The notes: generated by a model not told the origin, from the sequence alone. A stretch of DNA of 64,000 nt from Sphingomonas sp. (GCF_017304635.1 NZ_JAFKMA010000001.1:62001-126000), one strand, 5' to 3'; shown: positions 41,037 to 50,046, counted from the stretch's first letter. Numbers and translations are program-made.

Positions 41037-41140
41037 ATCCTCGCGAAAGCGGGGACCCATTTCCGACGACTTCCACGATCACGACGGCTGTGATGCGCGG
41101 TTAGCGCGGGAGATGGGTCCCCGCTTTCGCGGGGATGACG
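41037..41140. repeat. palindromic intergenic repeat (GGGGACCCAT...ATGGGTCCCC family)
   Basis: Arms at about 41037-41064 and 41112-41140 contain CGCGAAAGCGGGGACCCAT and its complement, each with its own small hairpin (CGCGAAAGCG / CGCTTTCGCG). It fills most of the gap between argF and hslO and ends 15 bp before the hslO start. Confidence 0.88.
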
Positions 41141-41155
41141 TTTTGAGGATTTGCC

Positions 41156-42055
41156 GTGACCGACCACACCCCCGACATCGACGAAGCGATCGGCTTCACC
41201 CTTCCCGGCCGGCATGCGCGCGGGCGGATGGTGCGAGTGGGGTCGGTGCTCGACACGATCCTGTCGGCGCATGCCTATCCGCCCGCGATCGAGGCATTGC
41301 TGGCCGAGGCGCTGACGCTGACCGCGCTGATCGGCGCGACGCTGAAGGATCCGTCCGGGCAGCTGACGTTGCAGGCGCAGACCCAGGCCGGCGTCGTCAC
41401 GCTGCTGGTGTGCGACTATCGCGGTGGCGAACTGCGCGGGTACGTGCAGTACGACGCCGACCGGCTGGCCGAGGCGCCCGCCGACCCGACCCTGTTCGCG
41501 CTGTTCGGTGAGGGATATCTGGCGATCACGTTCGACCTCGCGTCGTCGGGCGAGCGGTATCAGGGCATCGTCCCGCTCGACGGCGAGACGATGGCGCAGG
41601 CGGCCGAGAGCTATTTCGTCCAGTCCGAGCAGATTCCGACGCTGATCCGTATCGACACCAAGCGCGACACCGCCGGGCGGCACGTCGCCGGCGGGCTGTT
41701 CCTCCAGCACCTGCCCGAGGGCGAGGACGGGCGCGAGCGGCTGCACACCCGGCTCGACCATCCCGAATGGGAGCATGTCGCGATCCTGGGCCAGACCGTC
41801 GCCGCCGACGAACTCGCCGACCTCGGACTGCCGTTCGAGACGCTGATCTGGCGCTTGTTCAACGAGGAGGACGAAGTCCGCCTGCTCGCGCGCACCGCGA
41901 TCACCAAGGGGTGCCGCTGCGACCCCGCTTACATCGCCAGCGTCCTCGCCAAGTTCACGCCCGAAGATCGCCGCGAGATGGCCGACGAGGCCGGCATGAT
42001 CCAGGTCGATTGCAAGTTCTGCGCGCGCGCCTTTCCGGTTCCCGCCGACGCGTGA
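41156..42055 (+). CDS. hslO: redox-regulated chaperone Hsp33
   Basis: Holdase chaperone switched on by oxidation of its zinc-binding Cys. The 299 residues carry the N-terminal domain with [19 protein letters not shown], the middle [20 protein letters not shown], and the C-terminal zinc centre GCRCDP (CxC) and [10 protein letters not shown] (CxxC). All four Cys are present. The start is GTG 41156. It stands alone between two palindromic repeats, with a terminator about 100 bases downstream. Confidence 0.96.
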   Translation: MTDHTPDIDEAIGFTLPGRHARGRMVRVGSVLDTILSAHAYPPAIEALLAEALTLTALIGATLKDPSGQLTLQAQTQAGVVTLLVCDYRGGELRGYVQYDADRLAEAPADPTLFALFGEGYLAITFDLASSGERYQGIVPLDGETMAQAAESYFVQSEQIPTLIRIDTKRDTAGRHVAGGLFLQHLPEGEDGRERLHTRLDHPEWEHVAILGQTVAADELADLGLPFETLIWRLFNEEDEVRLLARTAITKGCRCDPAYIASVLAKFTPEDRREMADEAGMIQVDCKFCARAFPVPADA

Positions 42056-42154
42056 GCGCGCGTTAAGCCGAGGTTTAGACTTATTCTGCCATATTCCCGT
42101 CATTGCTTTCGGGCATGCTTTTCTCCCTGTTAGACGCATGGAAGCGTCCAGACT

Positions 42155-42186
42155 GGGCCATCTCGCAAGGGGTGGCCCTTTTCTTT
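42155..42186 (+). terminator. rho-independent terminator downstream of hslO
   Basis: GGGCCA (42155-42160) pairs with TGGCCC (42173-42178), extended by G-T pairs, followed by TTTTCTTT. It lies about 100 bases after the hslO stop. It might instead end a short separate transcript from this gap. The 42056-42380 gap holds this terminator, a palindromic repeat and no recognised gene of normal size. Confidence 0.75.
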
Positions 42187-42208
42187 GTAGCGTAGGGCGG
42201 AAAAACCA

Positions 42209-42331
42209 AATCCTCCCCCCGCAAGGGGGGAGGTGTCAGCGTAGCTGTCGGAGGGGGGGTCAGAGACCAACTATCGTTTCGTATCCGCCCCCTCCGGCGC
42301 CTTCGGCACCACCTCCCCTGGCGGGGAAGGA
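42209..42331. repeat. palindromic intergenic repeat (AATCCTCCCC family), second copy
   Basis: Starts AATCCTCCCCCC/GGGGGGAGG and ends CCTCCCCTGGCGGGG then AAGGAT. The inner order (GTAGC near the left arm, GGAGGGGG, then a GGCGCCTTCGGCACC hairpin) parallels 30203-30329. It ends about 50 bp before queC. Confidence 0.85.
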
Positions 42332-42380
42332 TGCGGCTGGGTTGCAGCCACGGCTCGAAGCGCCTAGCGCGCGGGAAATC

Positions 42381-43073
42381 ATGAAGGACGAACAACGACC
42401 CCTGGCGGTCGCCCTGATTTCGGGCGGCCTCGATTCGATGGTGACCGCGGCGTGGATGAAGGAGCGGGGCTATCGCCTGCTCGCGCTGTCGGTCGATTAC
42501 AACCAGCGCCACCAGATCGAGCTCGCCGCCGCGCGCCGTATCGCGCACGTGCTGGGGGCGGAGCGGCACGTCGTGCTGCCGCTCGACCTGCGCGCGTTTG
42601 GCGGGTCGGCGCTGACCGCGGAGATCGACGTTCCCAAGGGCGGCGTCGGCGCGGACATCCCGGTCACCTACGTGCCCGCGCGCAACACGATCTTCCTCTC
42701 GCTGTCGCTCGGCTGGGCGGAGGCCGCGGGCGCGCGCGACTTGGCGATCGGGGTCAACGCGCTCGATTATTCGGGCTATCCCGACTGCCGGCCCGAATTC
42801 ATCCAGGCGTTCGAGGCGATGGCGGCGCTGGCGACCAAGGCCGGGGTCGAGGGCGAGCGGTTTCGCGTCCACACCCCGCTCCAGCACCTGTCAAAGGCCG
42901 ATATCGTTCACGAGGGCGCGCGGCTGGGGCTGGACATGGGGCTGAGCTGGTCGTGCTACGACCCGGCGCCGGGCGGGCTGCATTGCGGGCTGTGCGACAG
43001 TTGCCGGCTGCGCGCCAAGGGGTTCGAGGAAGCGGGCATCGCCGACCCGACCGCCTACGCGACACGGCCCTGA
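42381..43073 (+). CDS. queC: 7-cyano-7-deazaguanine synthase QueC
   Basis: Makes preQ0 from 7-carboxy-7-deazaguanine with ATP and ammonia, in queuosine tRNA modification. The 230 residues show the PP-loop [69 protein letters not shown] and the zinc site SCYDP, then [17 protein letters not shown] 42381 was chosen because upstream codons overlap the palindromic repeat. queE follows after 10 bp. Confidence 0.97.
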   Translation: MKDEQRPLAVALISGGLDSMVTAAWMKERGYRLLALSVDYNQRHQIELAAARRIAHVLGAERHVVLPLDLRAFGGSALTAEIDVPKGGVGADIPVTYVPARNTIFLSLSLGWAEAAGARDLAIGVNALDYSGYPDCRPEFIQAFEAMAALATKAGVEGERFRVHTPLQHLSKADIVHEGARLGLDMGLSWSCYDPAPGGLHCGLCDSCRLRAKGFEEAGIADPTAYATRP

Positions 43074-43083
43074 GGATCGGGGC

Positions 43084-43725
43084 ATGAGCTATGCCGTCAA
43101 GGAGATGTTCCTGACGCTCCAGGGGGAGGGCGTGCAGGCCGGACGCCGCGCGGTGTTCGTACGCTTTGCCGGGTGCAATCTGTGGTCGGGGCGCGAGCAG
43201 GACCGTGCGCAGGCGATCTGCCGCTTCTGCGACACCGATTTCGTCGGGACCGACGGCGATGGCGGCGGCAAGTTCGCCGATGCGGCGGCGCTGGCCATGG
43301 CGGCGGCGGCGATGTGGGGCGAGGGGACGGCGGAACGCTTCTGCGTGCTGACCGGGGGCGAGCCGATGTTGCAGGTCGACGACGCGCTGGTCGATGCGCT
43401 GCACGGCGCGGGGTTCACGATCGCGATGGAGAGCAACGGGACGCTCGCTGCGCATTCCGGGATCGACTGGCTCTGCGTCAGCCCCAAGGCGGGGAGCGAC
43501 GTGGTGCAGCGCACGGGCGATGAATTGAAGCTGGTCTGGCCGCAACCGGGCAGCGATGTCGCCGCGATCGAGACGTGGGACTTCGCGCACCATCTGGTGC
43601 AGCCGCTCGATACCGGCGACGCGGCCGGCAATGCGGCGAGCATGGCGGCGGCGATCGCGCTGGTGATGGACCGCCCGCGCTGGCGCCTGACGTTGCAGGC
43701 GCACAAGCAACTGGGCCTGCGGTAG
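43084..43725 (+). CDS. queE: 7-carboxy-7-deazaguanine synthase QueE
   Basis: Radical SAM enzyme that makes 7-carboxy-7-deazaguanine for queuosine. The 213 residues start YAVKEMFLTLQGEGVQAGRR. The iron-sulfur Cys are in GCNLW...ICRFCDTDF with CX14CX2C spacing, the extended motif known for one QueE group. LTGGEPMLQVDDALV and AMESNGT are the SAM and substrate regions. It lies 10 bp after queC in a two-gene unit. Confidence 0.95.
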   Translation: MSYAVKEMFLTLQGEGVQAGRRAVFVRFAGCNLWSGREQDRAQAICRFCDTDFVGTDGDGGGKFADAAALAMAAAAMWGEGTAERFCVLTGGEPMLQVDDALVDALHGAGFTIAMESNGTLAAHSGIDWLCVSPKAGSDVVQRTGDELKLVWPQPGSDVAAIETWDFAHHLVQPLDTGDAAGNAASMAAAIALVMDRPRWRLTLQAHKQLGLR

Positions 43726-43767
43726 GACGCGCTCCCCCCATGTGGCGGCGAGCGCGGTCCGCCGCTG

Positions 43768-44442
43768 CTACCGCTTCTTCTTCTTGCCCTGACGGCCGCA
43801 CTCGCTCGGATAATAGACGTCGCGCTTCCAGCAACTGGGATCGGTATCGGGATAGCTCGACGGCAGCACGACCATATAGCGCGGGAATTGCTGCTCGCCG
43901 TAAGGGATCAGGCTGTTGCGCATCTGGCGCATGTAATTGACCGCGACGTCGCCCATCTCACCGCGCTTGGCGAAGATCAGCTCGCGGCCGACCTCGCTCG
44001 CGGTCTGGCAGAAATTATACTGCGCGCTGACCGTCGCGAACGCCGAATAGGTGCGCGTGCCGAACTTGTCGAACGCTGCCTGGCCCGCCGCCTTGGTCTT
44101 GTTGACCCGCGTGAAATAGCCGGTGAGCGCGTTGAGCGCCCCCGTCAGCTCCGTGCCATGGTCGCGCAGCAGCGCGTTGTAATGATCGACCGTCAGCAGC
44201 GACGGCGCGAAATCGCATTGCAGCGCGGCGACGTTGAGCGCGGCGCGCAGGTTCCAGACCAGTCCCGCGCGGACTTCCGCCGGGGTCGCCCCGGGCAGCG
44301 TCATGCCGAGTTCCGGCTCCAGCCCCGTCACCGGCGCCCCGCGGAAATCGTACGACTTCATGAAGAATTGCGCCGATGCCGGCGTCCCGGCGCACAGACC
44401 CGTGGCGACCATCAGGCCCACCATGCAACGCACGATTGTCAT
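43768..44442 (-). CDS. exported protein of unknown function with Lys-rich tail
   Basis: A 224-residue protein. ATG 44442 has AAGGGACGGGG upstream and a signal peptide (VGLMVATGLCAGTPASAQ). The mature part is mostly helical (EVRAGLVWNLRAALNVAALQ) with scattered Cys (LQCDFAPS, NFCQTAS, PSCWKRDVYYPSECGR), and ends KKKKR. It is convergent with queE. No family recognised. Confidence 0.75.
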   Translation of the reverse strand: MTIVRCMVGLMVATGLCAGTPASAQFFMKSYDFRGAPVTGLEPELGMTLPGATPAEVRAGLVWNLRAALNVAALQCDFAPSLLTVDHYNALLRDHGTELTGALNALTGYFTRVNKTKAAGQAAFDKFGTRTYSAFATVSAQYNFCQTASEVGRELIFAKRGEMGDVAVNYMRQMRNSLIPYGEQQFPRYMVVLPSSYPDTDPSCWKRDVYYPSECGRQGKKKKR

Positions 44443-44543
44443 CCCCGTCCCTTCGAACCCCCGTTCGACCGCCATTCTCTACGGCGCTTCGTGCGGGCAC
44501 CCAAACACTTTTGTCGTTTTTTCGCACGAACTTCGGCGAATCG

Positions 44544-44575
44544 AAAGGGGCCGCCCGATGGTCGGACGGCCCCTT
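44544..44575 (-). terminator. hairpin terminator after the small lipoprotein gene
   Basis: Read on minus, GGGGCCGTCCGA pairs with TCGGGCGGCCCC (one G-T) around a 3-base loop, followed by TTTCG. It lies about 50 bases after the stop of the Thr/Asn-rich lipoprotein gene. Confidence 0.75.
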
Positions 44576-44626
44576 CCTCAACCACACCATCCGCCAGCGC
44601 GTCGCCGCGCGCGGACGGCAAGCGAA

Positions 44627-44857
44627 TTACATCGCGTTGCCGGTCGTGGTGTTGGTCGTCGTGGTCGTGGTGTTGGTCGTCATGGCGCCGGCGGCGTTCA
44701 TGTCGGTGCCGTTCATGGCGTCCATCGACGGGGTCATCGTGTCGGTGGTGTTGGTCACCTCCGTCGCGGTGTTGACTTCGGTCGTGTTGGTGGTCTCGGT
44801 CTTGGCGCAGCCAGCGACCGCCAGGGCGGCGGCGGCGAGGACGATGAAAGAACGCAT
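44627..44857 (-). CDS. small Thr/Asn-rich lipoprotein
   Basis: A 76-residue protein. The signal peptide RSFIVLAAAALAVAGC carries a lipobox (VAGC), so it is probably lipid anchored. The mature part is low complexity: Thr, Asn, Met and Ala with runs such as TTNTTTTTTNTTT. A GGGAG site precedes the ATG. It could be a surface or periplasmic spacer; no family recognised. It is separately terminated and lies between lipB and an unknown exported gene. Confidence 0.8.
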   Translation of the reverse strand: MRSFIVLAAAALAVAGCAKTETTNTTEVNTATEVTNTTDTMTPSMDAMNGTDMNAAGAMTTNTTTTTTNTTTGNAM

Positions 44858-44905
44858 TTTGGAAGCTCCCTTAAGGTAACGGATTTGGCTTAGAGGTGGG
44901 CCCCC

Positions 44906-44933
44906 TTAATACCCAAATCACGCTGGGCATTAA
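44906..44933. other. inverted repeat spanning the lipB stop codon
   Basis: TTAATACCCA and TGGGCATTAA (9 of 10 match) flank an 8-base loop. The right arm contains the lipB stop codon. AT-rich ends could allow termination, but there is no clear T-run. Confidence 0.5.
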
Positions 44934-45616
44934 TCGCTATTGGCGGTCGGCTCAAGCAAATTTGCTTTCCGGCGCAACCCGCCGAGGAAACCGGGCAGCC
45001 GCCGGGCGAGCGCATCGTCGAATGTCGTAGCGGAAAGCGCGACCCTCAGTGCGGCGGCGCTGGTCACCGGATAGTCGGGCAGGCCGCACGGCACGATGCC
45101 CCCGAAATGCGTAAGATCGGGGTCGAGATTGACCGAAAAGCCGTGGAGCGTGACCCAGCGCTTTACCCGCACGCCGATCGCGCCGATCTTCGCTTCCGCC
45201 GTGCCTGTCCCGGTCCAGATGCCGACGCGCCCCGGCTCGGCCCGCGCCGCGATGCCGCAATCGCCGAGCGTCGCGATCAGCCAGTTCTCCAGCTCGTGGA
45301 CGAAACAGCGCACGTCGCGCCCGCGCTGGTCGAGGTCGAGCACCAGATAGCCGACGCGCTGCCCCGGCCCGTGATAGGTATAGCGCCCGCCGCGCCCCGC
45401 CGAGACCACCGGGAAGCGCGGATCGAGCAGCTCGGCCGGGTCGGCGCTGGTCCCGGCGGTATAGACCGGCGGATGTTCGAGCAGCCAGATCAGCTCGCGC
45501 GCGGTCCCGTCGCGCACCGCCGCCGCGCGCGCCCCCATCGCCGCCAGGCTCTCGGCATAGGGCACCGGCTCGGGCGAGACGCGCCATTCGATGTCGTCGG
45601 GCGGGGCGAGGGTCAT
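44930..45616 (-). CDS. lipB: octanoyl-[ACP]:protein N-octanoyltransferase
   Basis: Transfers octanoyl from acyl carrier protein to lipoyl domains, the first step of lipoate synthesis. The 228 residues show [34 protein letters not shown], the Lys in [19 protein letters not shown] and the acyl-thioester Cys in [14 protein letters not shown]. lipA is not adjacent. It is divergent from two membrane protein genes, with a 155-bp gap without further features. Confidence 0.96.
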   Translation of the reverse strand: MTLAPPDDIEWRVSPEPVPYAESLAAMGARAAAVRDGTARELIWLLEHPPVYTAGTSADPAELLDPRFPVVSAGRGGRYTYHGPGQRVGYLVLDLDQRGRDVRCFVHELENWLIATLGDCGIAARAEPGRVGIWTGTGTAEAKIGAIGVRVKRWVTLHGFSVNLDPDLTHFGGIVPCGLPDYPVTSAAALRVALSATTFDDALARRLPGFLGGLRRKANLLEPTANSD

Positions 45617-45770
45617 GGCCGGCCTGCGATATGGGGTGGCGCGGCGGAAAACAACGATCGCGGTGCGGCGACCGCGCGAACGGCGGAAATGGCGGCCTCG
45701 CGCAAATCGCGATGGCAGTCGCTGTGTCGCTCGGCTAAGGCAGGGCGATCAAGGTTCGGGGAGGCGCGCG

Positions 45771-46601
45771 ATGGTCGACATGGGCAACATCTGGGACCGC
45801 ACCGTCGCGTTCGTCGGCGACCATGCCCGCGCGATCGTGCCTGTCGCGCTGCTCGCGTTGCTGCTGCCATTGTCGATCGGCAACGTGATCTCCGGCGCGG
45901 CACAGGCGTGCGACGACAGCATCAACCCGCTGGTCGCAGGCGTGGCCGGGGTCGTGCTGGTGCTGCCGACGCTATGGGCGCAGCTCGCGCTGTCGGCGCT
46001 GGTGCTGGCGCCTGAGGGCGGCGCGGGGCCCGCGCATCGCGCCGCAACCGCGGGGCTGTGGCGCGCGATCGCGGCGATGCTGGTGATCTTCGTAGCGTTC
46101 GCGATCGTCGCGATACCGCTCGCACTGGCGATGCCGGCCGGCGCCGGCGCGATGCGCGGCGGGTGCGATGCCGCCGCCACGGCGGGGCAGTTCCACGCCG
46201 TCGGCTGGTTCCTGCCGCTCTACGGCGTGCTGTTCGCGGTGGCGGCGGTGTTCGTATCGGTGCGACTGACGATGCTGTATCCGGTGATCGTCGCCGAGCG
46301 CCGTAGCGTCGGCGCGATCGGCCGGGCGTTCCGGCTGAGCGCCGGGATTACCTGGAAGCTGATCGGCGTGTGGCTGGTGTTCGGGATCGTCTATGTGATC
46401 GCGTGGATGGCGGCGTCGAGCGCGATCGGCGCGATCCTGCGGCTGCTCGCGCCCGGCGCCGGGCCGTATGCGGTGACCTCGATCCTGCTCGCGATCATCG
46501 TCGCGGCGGTACGCACCGCCTTCACCGTGATCGTCGCGACCTTCGCCGCGCAACTGTACTGTGCGGTGACCGGCCCGGGTGTGGAGCGAACCACGGCGTG
46601 A
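45771..46601 (+). CDS. multi-pass membrane protein, unknown function (paralogue 1)
   Basis: A 276-residue protein with about six hydrophobic helices. The segment VIVAERRSVGAIGRAFRLSA, followed by GITWKLIGVWLVFGIVYVIA, resembles the membrane domain seen in glycerophosphodiester-phosphodiesterase-type YciC/DUF proteins (long loop between helices with R-S-x-x-A-x-G/F-R). ATG 45771 has GGGGAGG upstream. The stop overlaps the start of a second, similar gene. Function unknown. Confidence 0.8.
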   Translation: MVDMGNIWDRTVAFVGDHARAIVPVALLALLLPLSIGNVISGAAQACDDSINPLVAGVAGVVLVLPTLWAQLALSALVLAPEGGAGPAHRAATAGLWRAIAAMLVIFVAFAIVAIPLALAMPAGAGAMRGGCDAAATAGQFHAVGWFLPLYGVLFAVAAVFVSVRLTMLYPVIVAERRSVGAIGRAFRLSAGITWKLIGVWLVFGIVYVIAWMAASSAIGAILRLLAPGAGPYAVTSILLAIIVAAVRTAFTVIVATFAAQLYCAVTGPGVERTTA

Positions 46602-47362
46602 GGCTGCGCGCATCGACGGTACTCGCCGACGCCTGGGCGGCGTGGCGGACCGACTGGACCATCCTGACCGCGATCGCGGGGGCGTTCCTGTTCCTGCCGC
46701 AACTGGCGCTGCTGCTGCTGGTGCCGGCGCTGCCCGATTTGCCGCCGATCACGAGTTCCGACCCCAACGATCCCGGCGTGCAGGCCGCGCTGACGATCAT
46801 CGCCGACTGGTTGTCGCGCTATGGCGGGTGGCATGTGCTGGTCGTGTTGGTCGCCATGTTCGGGCAGTTCGCGATCGTCGCCTGCTACGTGCTGCCCGAA
46901 CGGCCGAGCGTCGGGCGCGCGCTGGTGACGGCGCTCACGCTGTCGTGGCGGTTCATCCTTGCGACGATCGCGTGGATGCTGCCGCTGGGCATGGCGCAGT
47001 TCCTGACGCTGGCGGTGGTGCCGTTGCTCTATTTCCCGATCACCGCGCTCGTGTCGGCGCGGATGCTGCTGGTCGGGCCGGCGATCCTGGCGGAGCGGCC
47101 GATCGGCGCGCTGGCCGCGATCGGGCGGAGCGTGCGCGCGACGCGCGGCAACATGCTGATGCTGGCGACGGTCATCCTGGGGCTGGTGATCGCGCAATAT
47201 CTGCTGACGATGCCGACCGTGCTGGCCGACCAGTGGATGGCGCTGCACGCGCCCAACCCGGTCGCGCGGGCGATCGTCGACGTCGCGACCTCGGCGGTGC
47301 TGGCGACGGGCGGGATCGCGCTGGCGCTGATCCAGGTCGCAGCCTGGCGCAGGCTCGGCTGA
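46598..47362 (+). CDS. multi-pass membrane protein, unknown function (paralogue 2)
   Basis: A 254-residue protein beginning at GTG 46598, inside the GTGA overlap with the preceding gene. It has about five or six helices and repeats the pattern of its neighbour (ILAERPIGALAAIGRSVRAT, RGNMLMLATVILGLVIAQYL). The two probably arose by duplication and act together, perhaps as a heteromer; this is inference. Confidence 0.8.
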   Translation: MRLRASTVLADAWAAWRTDWTILTAIAGAFLFLPQLALLLLVPALPDLPPITSSDPNDPGVQAALTIIADWLSRYGGWHVLVVLVAMFGQFAIVACYVLPERPSVGRALVTALTLSWRFILATIAWMLPLGMAQFLTLAVVPLLYFPITALVSARMLLVGPAILAERPIGALAAIGRSVRATRGNMLMLATVILGLVIAQYLLTMPTVLADQWMALHAPNPVARAIVDVATSAVLATGGIALALIQVAAWRRLG

Positions 47363-47370
47363 ACGCGATC

Positions 47371-47399
47371 AGCCCGCCCCTCCGGTGGAGAGGCGGGCC
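47371..47399. terminator. hairpin between convergent genes
   Basis: GCCCGCC and GGCGGGC flank an imperfect inner stem (cctcc/ggagagg). It lies between the second membrane gene (ends 47362) and rpmB (ends 47439) and may end both transcripts. There is no T-run. Confidence 0.5.
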
Positions 47400-47438
47400 G
47401 ATGAAGATCGCGATCCGGCCGCAGCCGAAGCGAGAAGG

Positions 47439-47729
47439 TTACGCCGCGGCGCTCAGCTTCTTCTTGACGTCGCGCTTCAGCCGACGTGCGCGCAGCGACA
47501 GGTCGTCGTCGCTGGTCTTGATGAGCCAGTTGTCGAGGCCGCCGACATGCTCGACCGAGCGCAGGCCGTGCGTCGACACGCGCAGCCGCACGCTGGTGCC
47601 CAGCGCGTCGGAGATCAGCGTCACGTTCTGCAGGTTGGGCAGGAACGTCCGCTTGGTCTTGTTGTTGGCGTGGGAAACGTTGTTGCCCACCTGCCGGCCC
47701 TTGCCGGTCAGCTCGCAAATGCGCGACAT
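47439..47729 (-). CDS. rpmB: 50S ribosomal protein L28
   Basis: Large-subunit ribosomal protein of 96 residues. [20 protein letters not shown] opens the protein, followed by [18 protein letters not shown] and [20 protein letters not shown], all typical. The N-terminal Cys is present. AGGA lies upstream of the ATG. The 160 bp upstream, before the plus-strand gene at 47890, must hold divergent promoters. Confidence 0.98.
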   Translation of the reverse strand: MSRICELTGKGRQVGNNVSHANNKTKRTFLPNLQNVTLISDALGTSVRLRVSTHGLRSVEHVGGLDNWLIKTSDDDLSLRARRLKRDVKKKLSAAA

Positions 47730-47889
47730 GTGTCTAATCCTGAGTTTCGGGCCAAGACGTGCCTGGCCCCGGAAAGGTCGCGCCGATAGCGGGAAGCGCG
47801 GCGCGGGTCAACAGATTCGCTGGCCGTCCACGCAACCAGCCTCGCGCCGATGAGTTTATTACGATAACGACTCGATTTTCCAGGAGGGA

Positions 47890-48132
47890 ATGATGCGCTT
47901 TCTGCTTGGCCTGATCGCGATCGCCGCGATCGTCGTCATCGTGTTGCTGTGGACGGGGATGCTGACGCTGGGCGGCTCGGTCGGGTCGATCAAGGTGACG
48001 GGGACGCCGCCGGACATCACCGCCAACATGGCGACGGTCAGCGTGGGGACGGAGAACAAGGTGATCGAAGTGCCCAAGGTCCAGATCAACAAGCCTGGCC
48101 CGGCACCGTCGCCGACCGCGCCCGCGCAATAA
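47890..48132 (+). CDS. small single-pass membrane protein
   Basis: An 80-residue protein. AGGAGGGA precedes ATG 47890 (a second ATG follows). One hydrophobic helix (FLLGLIAIAAIVVIVLLWTG) is followed by a beta-like segment and a Pro/Ala-rich C-terminus (NKPGPAPSPTAPAQ). It is likely an inner-membrane or exported protein. It lies 3 bp before tadA and is probably cotranscribed; no family recognised. Confidence 0.75.
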   Translation: MMRFLLGLIAIAAIVVIVLLWTGMLTLGGSVGSIKVTGTPPDITANMATVSVGTENKVIEVPKVQINKPGPAPSPTAPAQ

Positions 48133-48135
48133 CCA

Positions 48136-48582
48136 TTGCGCCTGCCGCCCCCGATGCGCGCCGCGCTCGATGCGGCGCAGGCGGCGGCCGACGCGGGCGA
48201 GGTGCCGGTCGGCGCCGTCGTGATGCTGGGCGACCGCGTCGTCGCGACCGCGGCCAACGCGCCGCGTGCGCAGCACGACCCGACCGCGCATGCCGAGATG
48301 CTGGCGATCCGCGCGGCGGCGGCGGCGATCGGCGACGACCGGCTGAGCGATTGCGACCTGTGGGTGACGCTGGAGCCCTGCGCGATGTGCGCCGGCGCCA
48401 TCGCCCATGCCCGCATCGCGCGGCTCTATTACGGCGCGAGCGATCCGAAGGGCGGGGCGGTCGAACACGGCCCGCGGCTGTTCGGACAACCGACGATCCA
48501 CCACCGGCCGGACGTCTATGGCGGCATCGGTGAAGGCGAGGCGGCGGCGTTGCTGCGCGGGTTTTTCGCGCGGCGACGATAA
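48136..48582 (+). CDS. tadA: tRNA-specific adenosine deaminase
   Basis: Converts A34 to inosine in the wobble position of tRNA-Arg(ACG). The 148 residues have the cytidine-deaminase zinc motif: HAEML (His, Glu) and EPCAMCAGAIAHARI (PCxxC), with AANAPRAQHDPTAH upstream. It starts at TTG 48136, or at ATG 48154, which removes six residues; neither has a clear ribosome-binding site, so coupling to the preceding gene (stop 3 bp before) is likely. Confidence 0.95.
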   Translation: MRLPPPMRAALDAAQAAADAGEVPVGAVVMLGDRVVATAANAPRAQHDPTAHAEMLAIRAAAAAIGDDRLSDCDLWVTLEPCAMCAGAIAHARIARLYYGASDPKGGAVEHGPRLFGQPTIHHRPDVYGGIGEGEAAALLRGFFARRR

Positions 48583-48590
48583 TTCTACAT

Positions 48591-48699
48591 CGTCACCCCG
48601 GCCTTGTGCCGGGGTCCACCATGCCGCAAGTGCGATCGATCGACCCTTTGGCGACGGCGCGTGCCGCACGGTGGATGCCGGGACGAGCCCGGCATGACG
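48591..48699. repeat. palindromic intergenic repeat (TCACCCCGG family), second copy
   Basis: CGTCACCCCGGCCTTGTGCC / GGGGTCCACC on the left and GGTGGATGCCGGGACGAGC / CCGGCATGACG on the right, with an inner ATGCCGCA...TGCCGCAC pair. It is clearly the same family as 28468-28556. It separates tadA and the CorC-like gene. Confidence 0.88.
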
Positions 48700-48747
48700 G
48701 AGGTGATTTGCGTCGCGCGAGGTCATCCCTATAGGGTCCAGCATATC

Positions 48748-50046
48748 ATGGCGCCTTATCCCTGGATCGACGTCGTCATCATCCTCGTGCTCGTCGCGGT
48801 CAACGGCGTGTTCGCGATGAGCGAACTCGCCATCGCCTCGTCGCGGAAAGCGCGGCTGGAGGCGATGGCGCGGACCGGCAGCCACGGCGCGCGCGCGGCG
48901 ATCGCGCTGGCGGCCGACCCCGGCAAGTTCCTGTCGACGGTGCAGGTCGGGATCACGCTGATCGCGATCCTGTCGGGCGCCTATTCGGGCGAGGCGCTGG
49001 GCGGGCCGACCGCCGACCGGCTCGAACCGCTGGGACTGAGCCACGAGACCGCCCAGACGGTCGGCTTCGTGCTGGTGATCGGCGTCACCACCTTCGTCTC
49101 GCTGATCGTCGGCGAACTGGTGCCGAAACAGATTGCACTCCGCTCGCCGGAACCGATCGCGGCGATCGTCGCGATGCCGATGACGTGGCTGTCGAAGGCG
49201 GCGGCGCCGGTCGTGTGGCTGCTCGATTCGACCAGCAAGGCGATCTTCTGGCTGCTTGGCATGCGCCGCGAGAGCGAGGACCAGGTCACGGCGGAGGAGC
49301 TTCATCTGATCGTCGCCGAAGCGTCCAAGTCGGGCGTGATCGAGGAGCATGAGCGCTCGATCATCTCCGGCGTCGTCCGGCTGGCGGACCGCCCGGTGCG
49401 CGAAGTGATGACGCCGCGGACCGAGGTCGAATGGCTCGATGTCCGGCTCGACCCGCAAGGGATTCGCGAGCGGCTGGCGGCGTCCCCGCACACGCGGCTG
49501 CCGGTCGCCGACGGGTCGGTCGACGCGGTGATCGGCGTGGTCCAGGCGCGCGACATCGTCGCGGCGGCGATCAAGGGCGATCCGCTCGACCTGAAGGCGT
49601 TGATGCGGGCCGCGCCGGTCGTGATCGACCAGCTCGACGCGATGGACGCGCTCGTCCGCCTGCGCCGCGCCGACGTGCCGATGGCGCTGATCCACGACGA
49701 ATACGGCCATTTCGAAGGGATCGTGACGCCCGCCGACCTGCTGGCGGCGATCGCCGGCGAGTTCGCGTCGGACGCCGACCCCGACGAGGCGCCCGATTTC
49801 GTCCAGCGCGACGACGGCAGCTATCTGGTCGCGGGGTCGGCGTCGGCGGACCTGCTGGCGGAAAAGCTCGACCTCGACCTGCCCGACGACCGCGACTATG
49901 CGACCGCCGCCGGCTTCGCCCTCGCTGCCTTCCGCCGCCTGCCGGGCGAGGGCGAAAGCGTCACCGAACAGGGCTGGACGTTCGAGGTGGTCGACCTGGA
50001 CGGACGCCGCATCGACAAGTTGCTGGTGTCGCGGGCGCGGGGTTAG
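48748..50046 (+). CDS. hemolysin/CorC family membrane protein (CNNM-CBS type)
   Basis: A 432-residue protein. The N-terminal CNNM (DUF21) domain has four helices (WIDVVIILVLVAVNGVFAMS, ELAIASSRKARLEAMA) and GELVPKQIALRSPEPIA. Next come a CBS pair (about 210-335; VREVMTPRTEVEWLDV, MALIHDEYGHFEGIVTPADL) and a C-terminal CorC_HlyC domain ending GRRIDKLLVSRARG. Relatives are linked to magnesium or cobalt efflux. The ATG at 48748 begins APYPWIDVV; the upstream frame overlaps a repeat. Confidence 0.94.
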   Translation: MAPYPWIDVVIILVLVAVNGVFAMSELAIASSRKARLEAMARTGSHGARAAIALAADPGKFLSTVQVGITLIAILSGAYSGEALGGPTADRLEPLGLSHETAQTVGFVLVIGVTTFVSLIVGELVPKQIALRSPEPIAAIVAMPMTWLSKAAAPVVWLLDSTSKAIFWLLGMRRESEDQVTAEELHLIVAEASKSGVIEEHERSIISGVVRLADRPVREVMTPRTEVEWLDVRLDPQGIRERLAASPHTRLPVADGSVDAVIGVVQARDIVAAAIKGDPLDLKALMRAAPVVIDQLDAMDALVRLRRADVPMALIHDEYGHFEGIVTPADLLAAIAGEFASDADPDEAPDFVQRDDGSYLVAGSASADLLAEKLDLDLPDDRDYATAAGFALAAFRRLPGEGESVTEQGWTFEVVDLDGRRIDKLLVSRARG

